In this document: positions 31,001-39,318 of the stretch, piece by piece | Layout of the letters: each line of letters opens with the position of its first letter | How positions within the stretch are numbered: position 1 is the stretch's first letter | From: Leishmania martiniquensis | Lineage: Eukaryota; Euglenozoa; Kinetoplastea; Trypanosomatida; Trypanosomatidae | Direction: 5' to 3' | Length of the DNA stretch: 64,000 nucleotides | Assembly (NCBI RefSeq): GCF_017916325.1 | Contig: NC_090149.1 | Span: forward strand, 2,501-66,500 | Notes under the pieces: generated by a model | What the model saw: only the letters and a program-made list of their open reading frames with translations | Told to the model about the DNA's origin: nothing | Databases searched by the model: none | Program-made: the position numbers and the translations under genes

Positions 31001-31176
31001 TCGTGCCAGAGCCGCGGCGCCTCGCTGGCTTCCTTTCCCATATGGTACAGCAGCTAAGTGCGCGTCACATCAACTCCACGCTGCTCCTGGGTACCGTTCC
31101 GTCAATTAAATTAGAGGGCCACAGGAACGTTGACTTCTCGCATGAGGCGCGCCGATCCGCTGGTGCAGTCGCCTAA
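28075..31176 (+). CDS. Large coiled-coil protein with CH-like domain and W-repeats, probably cytoskeletal
   Basis: A 1033-residue protein with no named family. About residues 230-300 contain two Sfi1-like units, AFRSWRHCMRQRRL and VFYHWRLLVERSR, in an Arg-rich helix. A coiled coil follows (about 300-375, with heptads in LEQTAREATEKMERVMQTNEGL). At about 462-555 there is a segment of calponin-homology type: DGERYLYIFQYVFPEVI, then RRICCYIAECGLRYRLVPSDFL, ending in LLVCSLSELYQKHM. A further helical region (about 590-880) includes aromatic VAFWRFIEWSGVLTGWMEV. Such CH plus coiled-coil proteins in trypanosomatids are often flagellar or basal-body components; that role is inference. The start at 28075 is supported by the acceptor at 28050-28051. 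Confidence 0.85.
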   Translation: MPSIGASRQAPKVPVTPRAMKFSVIRKLPASEQSASLAAAGPANSYESRRMTPANFDSDPTFDTVRSLQEAQRHVSDEDATDRQIRRYQYLQFVARLNAQRGLYQSTAVFVETMLKEANHSAEACVAIKAAAATWGLKLVAKQAGHSVLNTILELLLPAVYCDYSPEKLYRAPPIVQLQVREEATVINNPYFTHSMFVDEVHVDKKSTTQLQKSLEAAVRANDERVSMACRLIERQRQQQLKVAFRSWRHCMRQRRLVRTMVASSSKRWKEEMSRLRAQAVFYHWRLLVERSRSTYLTERLHDAAFQLENAKSQFQLQCYRADRLEQTAREATEKMERVMQTNEGLQRQLDELKEEQVRKEREYNEKLTRNVTHLLTLLGTYDSLASVLLHSKETAESFMPEKPSSPGPFQHGDGSEGGVSTHEGQSLPMNDVSELSWESTSNSALQLLRQWCDGVLAQVRGRGAPFRPIRAFGADFSDGERYLYIFQYVFPEVISTVLSIHDMGVESRFRRICCYIAECGLRYRLVPSDFLNKREDLLVCSLSELYQKHMLRHWEQMVSQSASELDTFREGAMKAALLGFTAPLPKEEVADVPTEQLDEAAVRARMDDYIERVKAISERFSTALAVENELVKVSGAIAEQEKRLGGERLQGAPIPLVEEAERRAFWELPAGALDDLREAPQLSSEVKMWDLIVTQTLPEVLQKHVDTTSRLFFFFAGENAKTLSEVAFWRFIEWSGVLTGWMEVPMDWIATQYDHVVTPQLDAALRAVARSQSEMSVQKLRQVAYQEMDIRSATPQQFVELLVRLAVASERGERGLVEGTRRLLQELQLPHKEMSPIARELHTPETQHVLCFFAEDLFRVYLFYVKRQESSRHTRDTSMATQSGGRFASQMSMAMFLTMLEDCRFLSDNSGWVAGSADTSADSTRPRFFISAAQVRKLVSSLERLCKGLMNGGLSFNLFVETLAVLAYHWCPDPLVPEPRRLAGFLSHMVQQLSARHINSTLLLGTVPSIKLEGHRNVDFSHEARRSAGAVA

Positions 31177-32255
31177 CAGCTCTGAATGTTGTAACGCTGC
31201 TTCGGAAATGTATAGGTGGGGTGAGGGAGAGAGGGAGAGGGAGAGGACAGCAGTGGAGGCGCCTTTCAGTTGTGCCATTGCTTTTGCCCCTGTGCCATGT
31301 AGACCTGACAGCATCCTGTGAGCGTATCATTGTGTGTAGCCGCATCTCCGCCGTGCCACCACCGCGTCCCACCCCTCCGCTCATCGCTCTCTTCTGCAAA
31401 TGTGAGCGCCGCCCCTTTTCCCCCCTCATTTTCTGCTTCCCCATTTACACGGACCTTTCGGTCCAGTCATGTACATACGGCACTTCTGCCAGTTGACTCC
31501 TCACCCTCTCGACACACAGACGTACACGATTCTTTCACCACATCCTCCTCAAAGCTATCACTGACAAGATGTATGATGTGCGTTCCTGCCTCCAGGCGCT
31601 CGCCGTAGTGCACAGCTACGTCACACTGTGGAACTCGAGGAGGATCGCGACGGCGGCACTCATGCATGTAACGCACAGATCTCAGATCTGCAAGTGAGTT
31701 TCTTCTGTAGTGGCCCACGCTCCATCGTCGCCCTCCCCTCCCTCCCTCCTCTTCGTTTCTTCCTGTGTTTGCGTTTGCTGGCGGCGCCCTTGGGTCCCCG
31801 TTTGTCGGCAAGCACGAAAAGTGAAGAGCAGAGATCGCATTGCGTGGTCCCTCGCATTCAGCCATCCGATCGAACCAAGAGTCCCCACCGCTTCGCACGG
31901 CGACGTCCTCGGGGGTGGGGATGGGGGGCTGTTCCATCTGCTAAGTACGGCAAGCGGCGTCACTGCTCTTGAGTCTTTGCCCCACCACTTCGTCACTCTC
32001 TGTTGCCCCCTTCTCTTCTTCGCGCTTTCTCTGAGCTTTGTTTTATACCAACTGGTGGCGCTCACCCGTCCTCTCCTCCACAGCAGCCGCATCACCTGGC
32101 AAGGGCATGAGGCTGAGTCTCACGGAGAGCTGTGTCTGCGTCGCCGTCGCTCTGGGACGCGAGCCTCCTCTTTTTTTTCTGCTTCGGATCGCTTGTGGGT
32201 AGCGTGGGCAGAGGTGCTCTGTTGGCCGCCTCTTTCCATCGTGCTCAGGTGGAAC
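31177..32255. other. Intergenic region CH/coiled-coil - mitochondrial J protein gene
   Basis: About 1.1 kb. It has a purine-rich GA tract at 31217-31250 and extensive T/C-rich sequence from 31360 to 32250. The downstream frame is open from 31710, but the encoded residues are pyrimidine-tract artefacts. Confidence 0.65.
32221..32248 (+). promoter_or_regulatory. Likely trans-splice acceptor of the mitochondrial J protein gene
   Basis: TTGGCCGCCTCTTTCCATCG then TGCTCAG, with AG at 32247-32248, eight bases before the ATG at 32256. If a more upstream AG is used, the same first good ATG still applies. Confidence 0.45.
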
Positions 32256-33809
32256 ATGCCAATTTCTGGCACCGCGCGCACCATGCGCAATGGTGTGGCT
32301 CAGACTCGCTCCGTGTGCGGCACATCGTTCGGATCACTTCAGCGCTGTTTCTCGTCGCTATTCGAAGAGCGCCGCGGTGGTAGTCGGGGCGACTCAGGAG
32401 ACAAAAGCGTCGCCGCCTTTGCCATCAACGCTGACAAGTTGGAGAAGAGTAAGGCGGTCATCATCAGGAAGGCCCACGGAATTCCGTTCCACATCTCAGA
32501 TTCTGAGGCAGTCGACAACGTGTGCCGCCACCACGGGACTACGGTCGAGATCCACAGCGTGGAGCGCTTTCTCATGCCGTTCTGGCTCACGGAGACGTCT
32601 GCCTCCGGCACCTTCAAGGTGGACCTTCTCCAACGTGATCGGACGAATATCACCCAGCCACACTACTTTCTGTGGCTGGAGGGCCCCAGGTACCAATTCA
32701 ACTACCCGTTTGGGGAATACATGCCTATGAATCAAATCTCTGCGTCCTACCGGGAGCCTCTACAGGTAGTGGAGCGCTGCCTCACTGGTACCCATGTGCC
32801 GTCGATGCTGCTCTCACGATTCGAGCTGCTGCAGGAGGTCGAAAAGATGGAGCACCGGCCCACCGTTATTCCCTTCACCATGTCGACGATAACGGCCCTC
32901 TCGGTGATGGAGCGGCGTGTCAACCGCCGCGTCGTTATGGACCGCATCGACCGAGAACTTCGCAAGTTTCACGGGACCTTTCTGAAGAGCAACGTGACTG
33001 TGACGAGTCTGCACATGCTGGCGTCAAGGATTCGGCCTGCGTTCCTGCCGCTGTTCAAGCTGACGGTGTCCACTGTCTCGCATTCGACACCGTTACCGGT
33101 GTTTATCTGCGGCGCCACTGGCAAAGTGGTAGGGCCGGTGCTGCACGTACAGCGCCGTAAGCGGCTGTGGCTGGCCGCCTCCGCGGTGGTCGGTACGTTG
33201 ATGAGCCTCGCACCCCTCGTGGACCCCGGCGTCGCGACCGCCACGGCGTTGGCGGCTGCTGTGTCCTCAGGCTTTGTTCAGCAGGCAGTGCAGCGGGCAC
33301 GCTTCGTGCGGGAGCAGGCGCACCAGATGATGCAGCTCAAGTCTGTTGGCGTGCTGAACCTTGTCACTGACAGTGCCGGATATCGCTGGACCCCAGAAGA
33401 AGAAGAAAAAGAAGAGTACGAGTCCCGCGAGGAGCTGCGCCGCCAGGCGCGCGAGAGGGACGCCTTTCAGCAGCGTGTGAAGGAGGAGGAGGCGCGCGAT
33501 CGGGCTCGAGCCCGCGGCAACCACTTCGACCCGAAGAACCGCCGCCGCACCGACTTGGCGGATGTGGATCCCTGCGGCTACTACGAGCTGCTCGGACTTC
33601 GGGGGAAGGAGTTCTCTGCAACTGCGAAAGATATCACGAAGGCCTTCCGTGAGGCGGTACGGATGCATCACCCCGACGTACACCCGGAAGGTTATGCGGA
33701 GAGCAAGAAGCGTCACATGCAGCGTATCATCGAAGCGTATAAGATTCTGCACGACCCCCAAACGAAGAAGCTGTACGACTCGGGCGAGATGAGCGGCGCG
33801 CCGAAGTAG
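32256..33809 (+). CDS. J-domain protein, probably mitochondrial, C-terminal J domain
   Basis: A 517-residue protein with the J domain at its extreme C-terminus (about 440-510): CGYYELLGLRGKEFSATAKD, HPD at 472-474, then EAYKILHDPQTKKLYDSG. The N-terminus (MPISGTARTMRNGVAQTRSV) is basic and lacks acidic residues for its first ~35 positions, suggesting mitochondrial import. The middle is a globular region of unknown fold (about 55-290), then a hydrophobic Ala/Val/Leu stretch at about 302-338 that could be one or two membrane helices (LWLAASAVVGTLMSLAPLVD and following), then a charged Glu/Arg coiled coil (about 380-430). A membrane-tethered Hsp70 co-chaperone is the simplest reading. An alternative start is the Met at 32283. 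Confidence 0.87.
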   Translation: MPISGTARTMRNGVAQTRSVCGTSFGSLQRCFSSLFEERRGGSRGDSGDKSVAAFAINADKLEKSKAVIIRKAHGIPFHISDSEAVDNVCRHHGTTVEIHSVERFLMPFWLTETSASGTFKVDLLQRDRTNITQPHYFLWLEGPRYQFNYPFGEYMPMNQISASYREPLQVVERCLTGTHVPSMLLSRFELLQEVEKMEHRPTVIPFTMSTITALSVMERRVNRRVVMDRIDRELRKFHGTFLKSNVTVTSLHMLASRIRPAFLPLFKLTVSTVSHSTPLPVFICGATGKVVGPVLHVQRRKRLWLAASAVVGTLMSLAPLVDPGVATATALAAAVSSGFVQQAVQRARFVREQAHQMMQLKSVGVLNLVTDSAGYRWTPEEEEKEEYESREELRRQARERDAFQQRVKEEEARDRARARGNHFDPKNRRRTDLADVDPCGYYELLGLRGKEFSATAKDITKAFREAVRMHHPDVHPEGYAESKKRHMQRIIEAYKILHDPQTKKLYDSGEMSGAPK

Positions 33810-34491
33810 ACCTCTGAGGTATGAAGTGGCAGGAGGGGGCAGCAAAAGGGCTTCAGTCTTGTGTGCTTGCTCCAGGAGCTTCTACTCAGTCCCTGCACGG
33901 TCGCCCTCTGCCCAGTCCCCCAATACGTGACTCGTTCTCACCTGCCCCCACCCCGCTGATCTCGCCCAGTCTTGCTTCGATTTTTCTCTTGCGCATGTGT
34001 CAGCGGGGCCCCCTCCCCTCACTCTGTCTTGTCACAGCCCTCGTAGATGTGCCGGCAGCCGCACCACATGGCGGCATCCGTGTGCATCCTTACTGAATGA
34101 GCACCCCTTTGCGCTCCTTAACGAAGGGAGCGGCTTTGGTACGCACGGCACCATGCCGTCTGCTGATTTTCGCCGCGCCGGTGTTGTGCTTCCCGAATGC
34201 GGCGCTGGTGTGTGTGTGTGTAGCGGGGCCCAAAGCCCTCGAAACGAAAAGCGAGCATCCACAAGCACTCTTCCCGCGTTGGCCTGCGCACCCCCTTCGC
34301 TGCGATCCCCCATTGTCCACCCTTTCCTCTCATGTGACGTGTGCGCGTCGCTCTTTTCCTCCTCTTTGACCGTCTACGTATGTCCCCCTCCACTGACTCT
34401 GCTCCGCACGCGGGCACTTCAAAGCTGTCGTTCACTTCACGGCAGCGCTCCCCTCCCCCCGAACTCTCTCTCTCCCTGAGGCCCCGGCATA
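33810..34491. other. Intergenic region before Pro-rich protein gene
   Basis: About 680 bases, strongly pyrimidine-rich at 34290-34485; no gene or conserved element recognised. Confidence 0.7.
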
Positions 34492-35541
34492 ATGTCTTCA
34501 GCTATGAATGTGCCGCCGCCGCCGAGGGCGGCGGTGCCGCTTCCTCCACCAGTGATCAAGGCTCCGCTGCCGCCTCCCCCCATCACAGTCGCCGGCCCTT
34601 CACCACCAGCTGCAGTCACTGTGCCTCCTCCAATAACAGCAGTGCCGCCACCACAGCTCGTGACGTCGGCTTCGCCGTCACCAGAGGTCGTCGCTTCTAT
34701 GCCACAAGCGCCAAGCGTCGCTGCAGCTGTGTCAGCACCACCGCCACCGCCCTCTGCAATCGCTGAGGGTTCGCTGCCTCCGGCAGCCGCACACACTGCC
34801 CCGGCAAGTGCAGCCGCCTCACCTGCACCAGCAGCAATGGTGCCACCGCCTGTGCAGCCGATCTCCGTTGATGCGTGGCAAAAGCTGGAAAGCACGGCTC
34901 CCGAGAAGGTTCCCAATATGGCGGCCACCCGCTACCTGGCGGTGGAGGAGCGGGTGCGGGATGAGGTTTGCCGGCTCTTCATCCTCTCTGGCTATGATGT
35001 CGGTACCCTCATAGCAAACGTCGTCCAAAGCCTTCAACATGTGGGGCGCCATGACGTGGGTCTGTTGCGGAACGAGAACAGCACCGCCTTCACCATCACC
35101 CAATCCGTCGCGTACGCGCGGCAAGCGGACACCCCAGTGGAGCAGCGACGCTACGATGCGGCGGAGGCAATTGAACGCATCAACCAGGCTGGCAGAGAAG
35201 CCGAACGCACGCTCTCTGAGATGGCGCAGTGGGTGACAGCCAATCGACGACCAGCAGCACCAGTGAGGAATGCCCCCATGGCTTCAGCGCCGACGCTCCG
35301 CAAGAGCGCCTACGAATTGCTGATGGAGCAAATCACTGCAACTCGTCGCGGACGCGGCCGGCAGAATCCTCGCGCCTCCTCACCAGAAAGGCGGCCAAAG
35401 TGCGCAGCAAGGGGTGCGGAGTGCGGTGAGTACCCCCACTCCTACAATGGCAGCTACCTGCTGCGGCGCTATGGGGGTTCGTACGATCCGCAGCGCCAAT
35501 ACAGCCATTACCGCTACTACGGCCTTCCTCCACCGAAATGA
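34492..35541 (+). CDS. Pro/Ala-rich protein with helical core, unknown function
   Basis: A 349-residue protein that I do not recognise. Residues 1-125 are almost entirely Pro, Ala, Val and Ser, with several PPPP runs. A predicted helical core follows (about 128-255: VSVDAWQ-like entry, then YLAVEERVRDEVCRLFILSG and QRRYDAAEAIERINQAGREA). A short basic patch RRGRGRQ lies near 285, with one CxxxGxxC-like pair (CAARGAEC) near 310. The tail is Tyr/Arg/Gly-rich (YGGSYDPQRQYSHYRYYG). The RGRG and Tyr/Gly-rich tail fit an RNA-granule or RNP protein, but no RNA-binding domain is visible. The ATG directly follows a long pyrimidine tract and GGCATA, so the true start could also be the Met four codons later. 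Confidence 0.75.
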   Translation: MSSAMNVPPPPRAAVPLPPPVIKAPLPPPPITVAGPSPPAAVTVPPPITAVPPPQLVTSASPSPEVVASMPQAPSVAAAVSAPPPPPSAIAEGSLPPAAAHTAPASAAASPAPAAMVPPPVQPISVDAWQKLESTAPEKVPNMAATRYLAVEERVRDEVCRLFILSGYDVGTLIANVVQSLQHVGRHDVGLLRNENSTAFTITQSVAYARQADTPVEQRRYDAAEAIERINQAGREAERTLSEMAQWVTANRRPAAPVRNAPMASAPTLRKSAYELLMEQITATRRGRGRQNPRASSPERRPKCAARGAECGEYPHSYNGSYLLRRYGGSYDPQRQYSHYRYYGLPPPK

Positions 35542-36416
35542 CGACTTGATATGTTCCGTGCAGTGCGGTGATGAACCGTAGCATAGACAGCGGCAATCCT
35601 CGTAGCGCACCACCATCGAAGTTGGTGAAAAGAGCCGTGTGGTCGTGTTTGGAGTTTTTTGAAGTTCGATCGCAACGCACGGAAAGTCTTTGATAATGCA
35701 ATAGATAGATCGTGCGTCCTTGCTGCACCCTCCTCTCGCCTCTGCGCGTGTGCAGACGTGCGGTGGGGAGCTGCACTCAAACGAAGCGCATAGGGTGTCA
35801 GGGGGGGAGGAGCACTGCACACACCGGTAGGGGCATGAATGTTGTAAAGCGCATAGTGCGCCGCATACCGGTAAGCGGGAGCATTTGCCCGAGTGACTGC
35901 CACTGCGCAGTGATGCCGTCACCTGTGCACTGCACGCACCGAAATGATATCTTGAAGTAGAAGATTCATGCCCCGCGGCTTCCATTGGGCAGGCTCTGCT
36001 GCCACGTGTGCGCCTCAGATTCGTCCTCTCAGCGTCGGCCAAGTATACTTTCCAACAGTGCGCATCCTCACACGGGCAGAGGGCGCAGGCGCCGCGCCAA
36101 AGATTGAGGCGCCGCTCTTGCACGTCTTCTGCCCCCCTCTTCTTCCTTTTTTTTGCCTCGGACTGTCTCGAAAGGTGCTCTTACGAGTGTTACCTGTCGA
36201 GTCGACAGGGCGAAGGCTCCCCCCCTGCTCTATGGTATGACCCCTTTCCTCCACTGCCCATCTTCCCCTATACCAATCCTCGTAGTAGGAGCACCTCATC
36301 TGGCATACACACACACATTAGGTATAGAAGCACTGCCACGGGGACAGCGCTCCCCCCAACCGCGCCTACAACGGCATACGCAGCTCGTGTGCGGACCAAC
36401 TGTGGTCTATCGCCGC
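35542..36416. other. Intergenic region before nucleoside hydrolase gene
   Basis: About 875 bases with T/C-rich stretches at 36128-36165 and 36228-36275. The hydrolase frame is open from 36153, but the first ATG in good context is 36417. Confidence 0.65.
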
Positions 36417-37475
36417 ATGCCTCGTCGAAAGATCATCATCGATACAGACTGCGGAGGCGATGATGCCATTGGCATCATGACCGCGCTGGTAGACCCCAAC
36501 ACCGACGTCATCGCCATGACGGCCGTGTGGGGTAACGTCGACGTCAATCAAGGAATGGAGAACCTCGGCAAGCTCCTTGACGTATTCGAGCTCGACATCC
36601 CTTTCTACAGGGGTGCCAAGGCGCCGCTCGTGTCAGATCCCGAGACGGTGCAGTGGGGTGGCTTCGGCAAGGACGGCTTTGGCGATGCCGACTTTCCTCG
36701 GTCCGCGCGGGTCTCGAAGCAGGCAAACACACACGCCGCCCTCGCTATCATCGAGCTGCTGCGAGCAGCCAAGCCGGATGAGGAGACAGTCTATCAGCTC
36801 GTCTGCCTGGGACCCCTCACCAATATTGCTCTGGCGATGCGACTTGAGCCGGATGTATTCCACGCGCTGGGCAGCGAGACGGAGCCGGCCATCACCATCA
36901 TGGGTGGTGCAAGCGAAGCAAAGGGCAACTCGAACTTGACGTCAGAGTTTAATATCCACTGTGACCCTGAGGCTGCCTACATCGTCTTCAATCAGCGCCA
37001 CATGCGCCCCATCCGCGTTGTTTCGTGGGAGGTGACGGTAGACTGCTCCATGACGTGGGCGTTCTTCGATGAATGGATAGGCCGGCGGGGGGACGGAGGG
37101 AAGGTGCAAAGCAAATTGCAGGTTTTCATTGAAAAGGTGTTCCAGCGGCTGGAGACCTTCACCCGCCCGCTACCCGACGGCAGCAAGGCAGATGCCGGCG
37201 ACGCCGAAGTGACGCAAGACAACACGTGTGTAATCCCTGATGCGGTTGCCATGATTGCCGCCCTTCACCCCGAGAGCATTCTGGATCGCTTCATCACCTA
37301 CTGTACCGTGGAGCTGCATGGGCGTGAGACGCGCGGGCAGACGTGCCTGGACTGGTACGGTACCAAGCAGTCGATGGCGAAGCGAGGGCGGTGGAACAAC
37401 TGCGAGCTCATCGTTCGTGTTGATAACGCACGTTTCTTAGAAGCGATGGCTGGCATTCTTAAATATAAAGCATAG
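36417..37475 (+). CDS. Nucleoside hydrolase (inosine/guanosine-type)
   Basis: A 352-residue purine-salvage enzyme that cleaves ribonucleosides to base and ribose; trypanosomatids cannot make purines and rely on such enzymes. The calcium site is at the N-terminus: IIIDTDCGGDDAIG with D9, D11, D15 and D16. Other family blocks are TAVWGNVDVNQGMENL, GPLTNIALAM, IMGGA and EFNIHCDPEAA. Where classical IU-hydrolases have the catalytic HD near the C-terminus (PxHDxxA), this protein has CVIPDAVAM, so the His is absent and Pro precedes the conserved Asp. It therefore belongs to a non-group-I class. The gene position recalls the chromosome 14 inosine-guanosine hydrolase of Leishmania, but substrate cannot be read from sequence. 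Confidence 0.92.
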   Translation: MPRRKIIIDTDCGGDDAIGIMTALVDPNTDVIAMTAVWGNVDVNQGMENLGKLLDVFELDIPFYRGAKAPLVSDPETVQWGGFGKDGFGDADFPRSARVSKQANTHAALAIIELLRAAKPDEETVYQLVCLGPLTNIALAMRLEPDVFHALGSETEPAITIMGGASEAKGNSNLTSEFNIHCDPEAAYIVFNQRHMRPIRVVSWEVTVDCSMTWAFFDEWIGRRGDGGKVQSKLQVFIEKVFQRLETFTRPLPDGSKADAGDAEVTQDNTCVIPDAVAMIAALHPESILDRFITYCTVELHGRETRGQTCLDWYGTKQSMAKRGRWNNCELIVRVDNARFLEAMAGILKYKA

Positions 37476-39318
37476 TGGGTGCACCTATTTGCGTTGATGA
37501 CGGCACAAACGCCACGCTCGCGGTGATTTTGTCTTCACCTTTTTCGGTGTACCTGTCGATGCGCGGTCGTGCGTCACCGCTGCAGGAGGGGGGAGGCGGA
37601 GGTGCAGCGATGAGCTTTCACCGCACGAGTTCCCCGGCAGACTTGCGCAGCTCTTTTCACCTCTTGCTAGCGTAGTGTGATGAGTGCCGCTCTCTGCCAG
37701 GCGCTGCCTACTTTCCGGCATCCATCCCCCCACACACAAAAAAAACTGCCTTTCGCCGGTACGCCGACTGTCGTCACGCGAGCGAATTTCGCACGCACTG
37801 TGGCAGGAGAGGCGAAAGGGGCGAACCGGAATGACCACGGAAGCCGATGTGCTGAGCTCTGTGTGCGCTGTGTGCTTTTTCTTGTTCTCGTGCGTCATCT
37901 CTCTTTGGCCAATCAATGCGCCTGGCGGCTCACAATGAGGTCTGAGGCTCATCTTGCGCAGCCCTTAGATGCTCATCACAGACAGACAAGCACATATGTA
38001 TACACAGTGGTATATATATATACACCCACGCACATATGCGCACGCAGCTGATGTGCACACTCGTTGGCGCCATTGTGCGAGTCGTCCGCTGCTGCCCTAT
38101 TCTTTTGAAGGGGGAGGGGCTCATCATCTCGGAGGTCGGCGTCTCGCTGGCTTCAGCCGCCTCCCTCTCCTCTCTTCTTCCCCGCCCCCATCTCCTTCCC
38201 TCGCCAACGAATGTCTCTCTACCCGCCGGTACGTAGCGCCAGAAATGAGGAAGCACGTGGGCAGGTCTCTGTGTGCTGTCTTCCCCTCAAGGATCGTTGA
38301 AAAAAATCCGTTAGAGTTCCCAGAGAGCCGGCGTTGATCTCGGGGGAACAGAGGAGTGAGCAGCTCAACTGTGTTGCCTTCGTGTACACGCGCGCGCACC
38401 ATGCGCTGTATTGGCATTCTTTCCCCTCTCGCTCCTCTTCGTGTGTGTGCGTGCCGCTGCTGTGTCTGTAGTTGTTTCCCTTCGTGTCAGTGTATGGGCC
38501 GCTATACGTTGCATCCCCCCTCCCCCTCTCTGTCTCTGTCCTCTTTGCTCTGCCTCAAAGCAGCCGAGGTGGTGCGGAGCGAAGAGCGGCAACGATGGCG
38601 TGTGTCGGTGGTGATGGGTCGGTACTGAGAGGGCTGCAGCGTACACAAAAGGGGAGGCAGCGGTGCCTTTTGTTGGGCTGGTTTGGTTGATGGCTGTATG
38701 CATTCTGTGTTCTAACGTCTGCCTTCGCCCCCGCTCGTGTGTATGTGTTGCTCAGTAGCACGCACACACACGAGCCAAAGGCCTGAAAGGCACGCTGCAA
38801 GCATTCCACGTCGCTCCACGATGCGCACTTCTTCCGCTGCCCCCGTATTCCCTCGCCACTGCCCATTTCTGTGGCTCGGCATGAACAGAAGAGAGAGAAG
38901 GACGTAGACAGGGGCGTGGGGTAGCGCGGCAGTTTCGTGGGAACTCGATGATATTGCTGGCGCTGCCTGATGCAACGGCTGCCGTTTCCCTTCCCCCCCC
39001 CTCCACGTCACCCATCACTTCTACCACGCTTTCTTTCTCCTCCCACACTCACCGCCGGCACTGCCGCCGCATGCCCTCGATGGAAGCGATAGCCCGTCTG
39101 CACAGCACCGCCGCACGTTTACCCATCTTTCAGGTGCGTCAGCCGGGACACATATTATTTGTGTGCGGTTTTGTCTGGGCAGGGGATCGCCCACTCGTGA
39201 CCTGAAAGGGACCATCACACCTGCGCACACGCACCCACACAGAGAGAAAGAAAAAAGAGGGGGAGAGAAGCTAGCGAGGCTAGGGCCGGCGCATGGGGGC
39301 CTTTCGTCGTCGCGGCTC
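37476..39318. other. Long intergenic region before MYST acetyltransferase
   Basis: About 1.8 kb with no coding-like frame over 60 codons. Features seen: A run at 37738-37745, an ATAT tract near 38011-38022, pyrimidine-rich blocks at 38160-38215, 38510-38550 and 38985-39055. Short open frames here overlap repeats and are not reported as genes. Confidence 0.65.

Noticed and set aside
31710..32255. 182-codon upstream extension of the mitochondrial J protein
   Set aside because: No ATG at its start; residues reflect T/C-rich leader sequence; the mitochondrial presequence begins at 32256.
34437..34928. Gly/Ala-rich minus-strand frame
   Set aside because: Antisense of the Pro-rich repeat region of the plus-strand gene.
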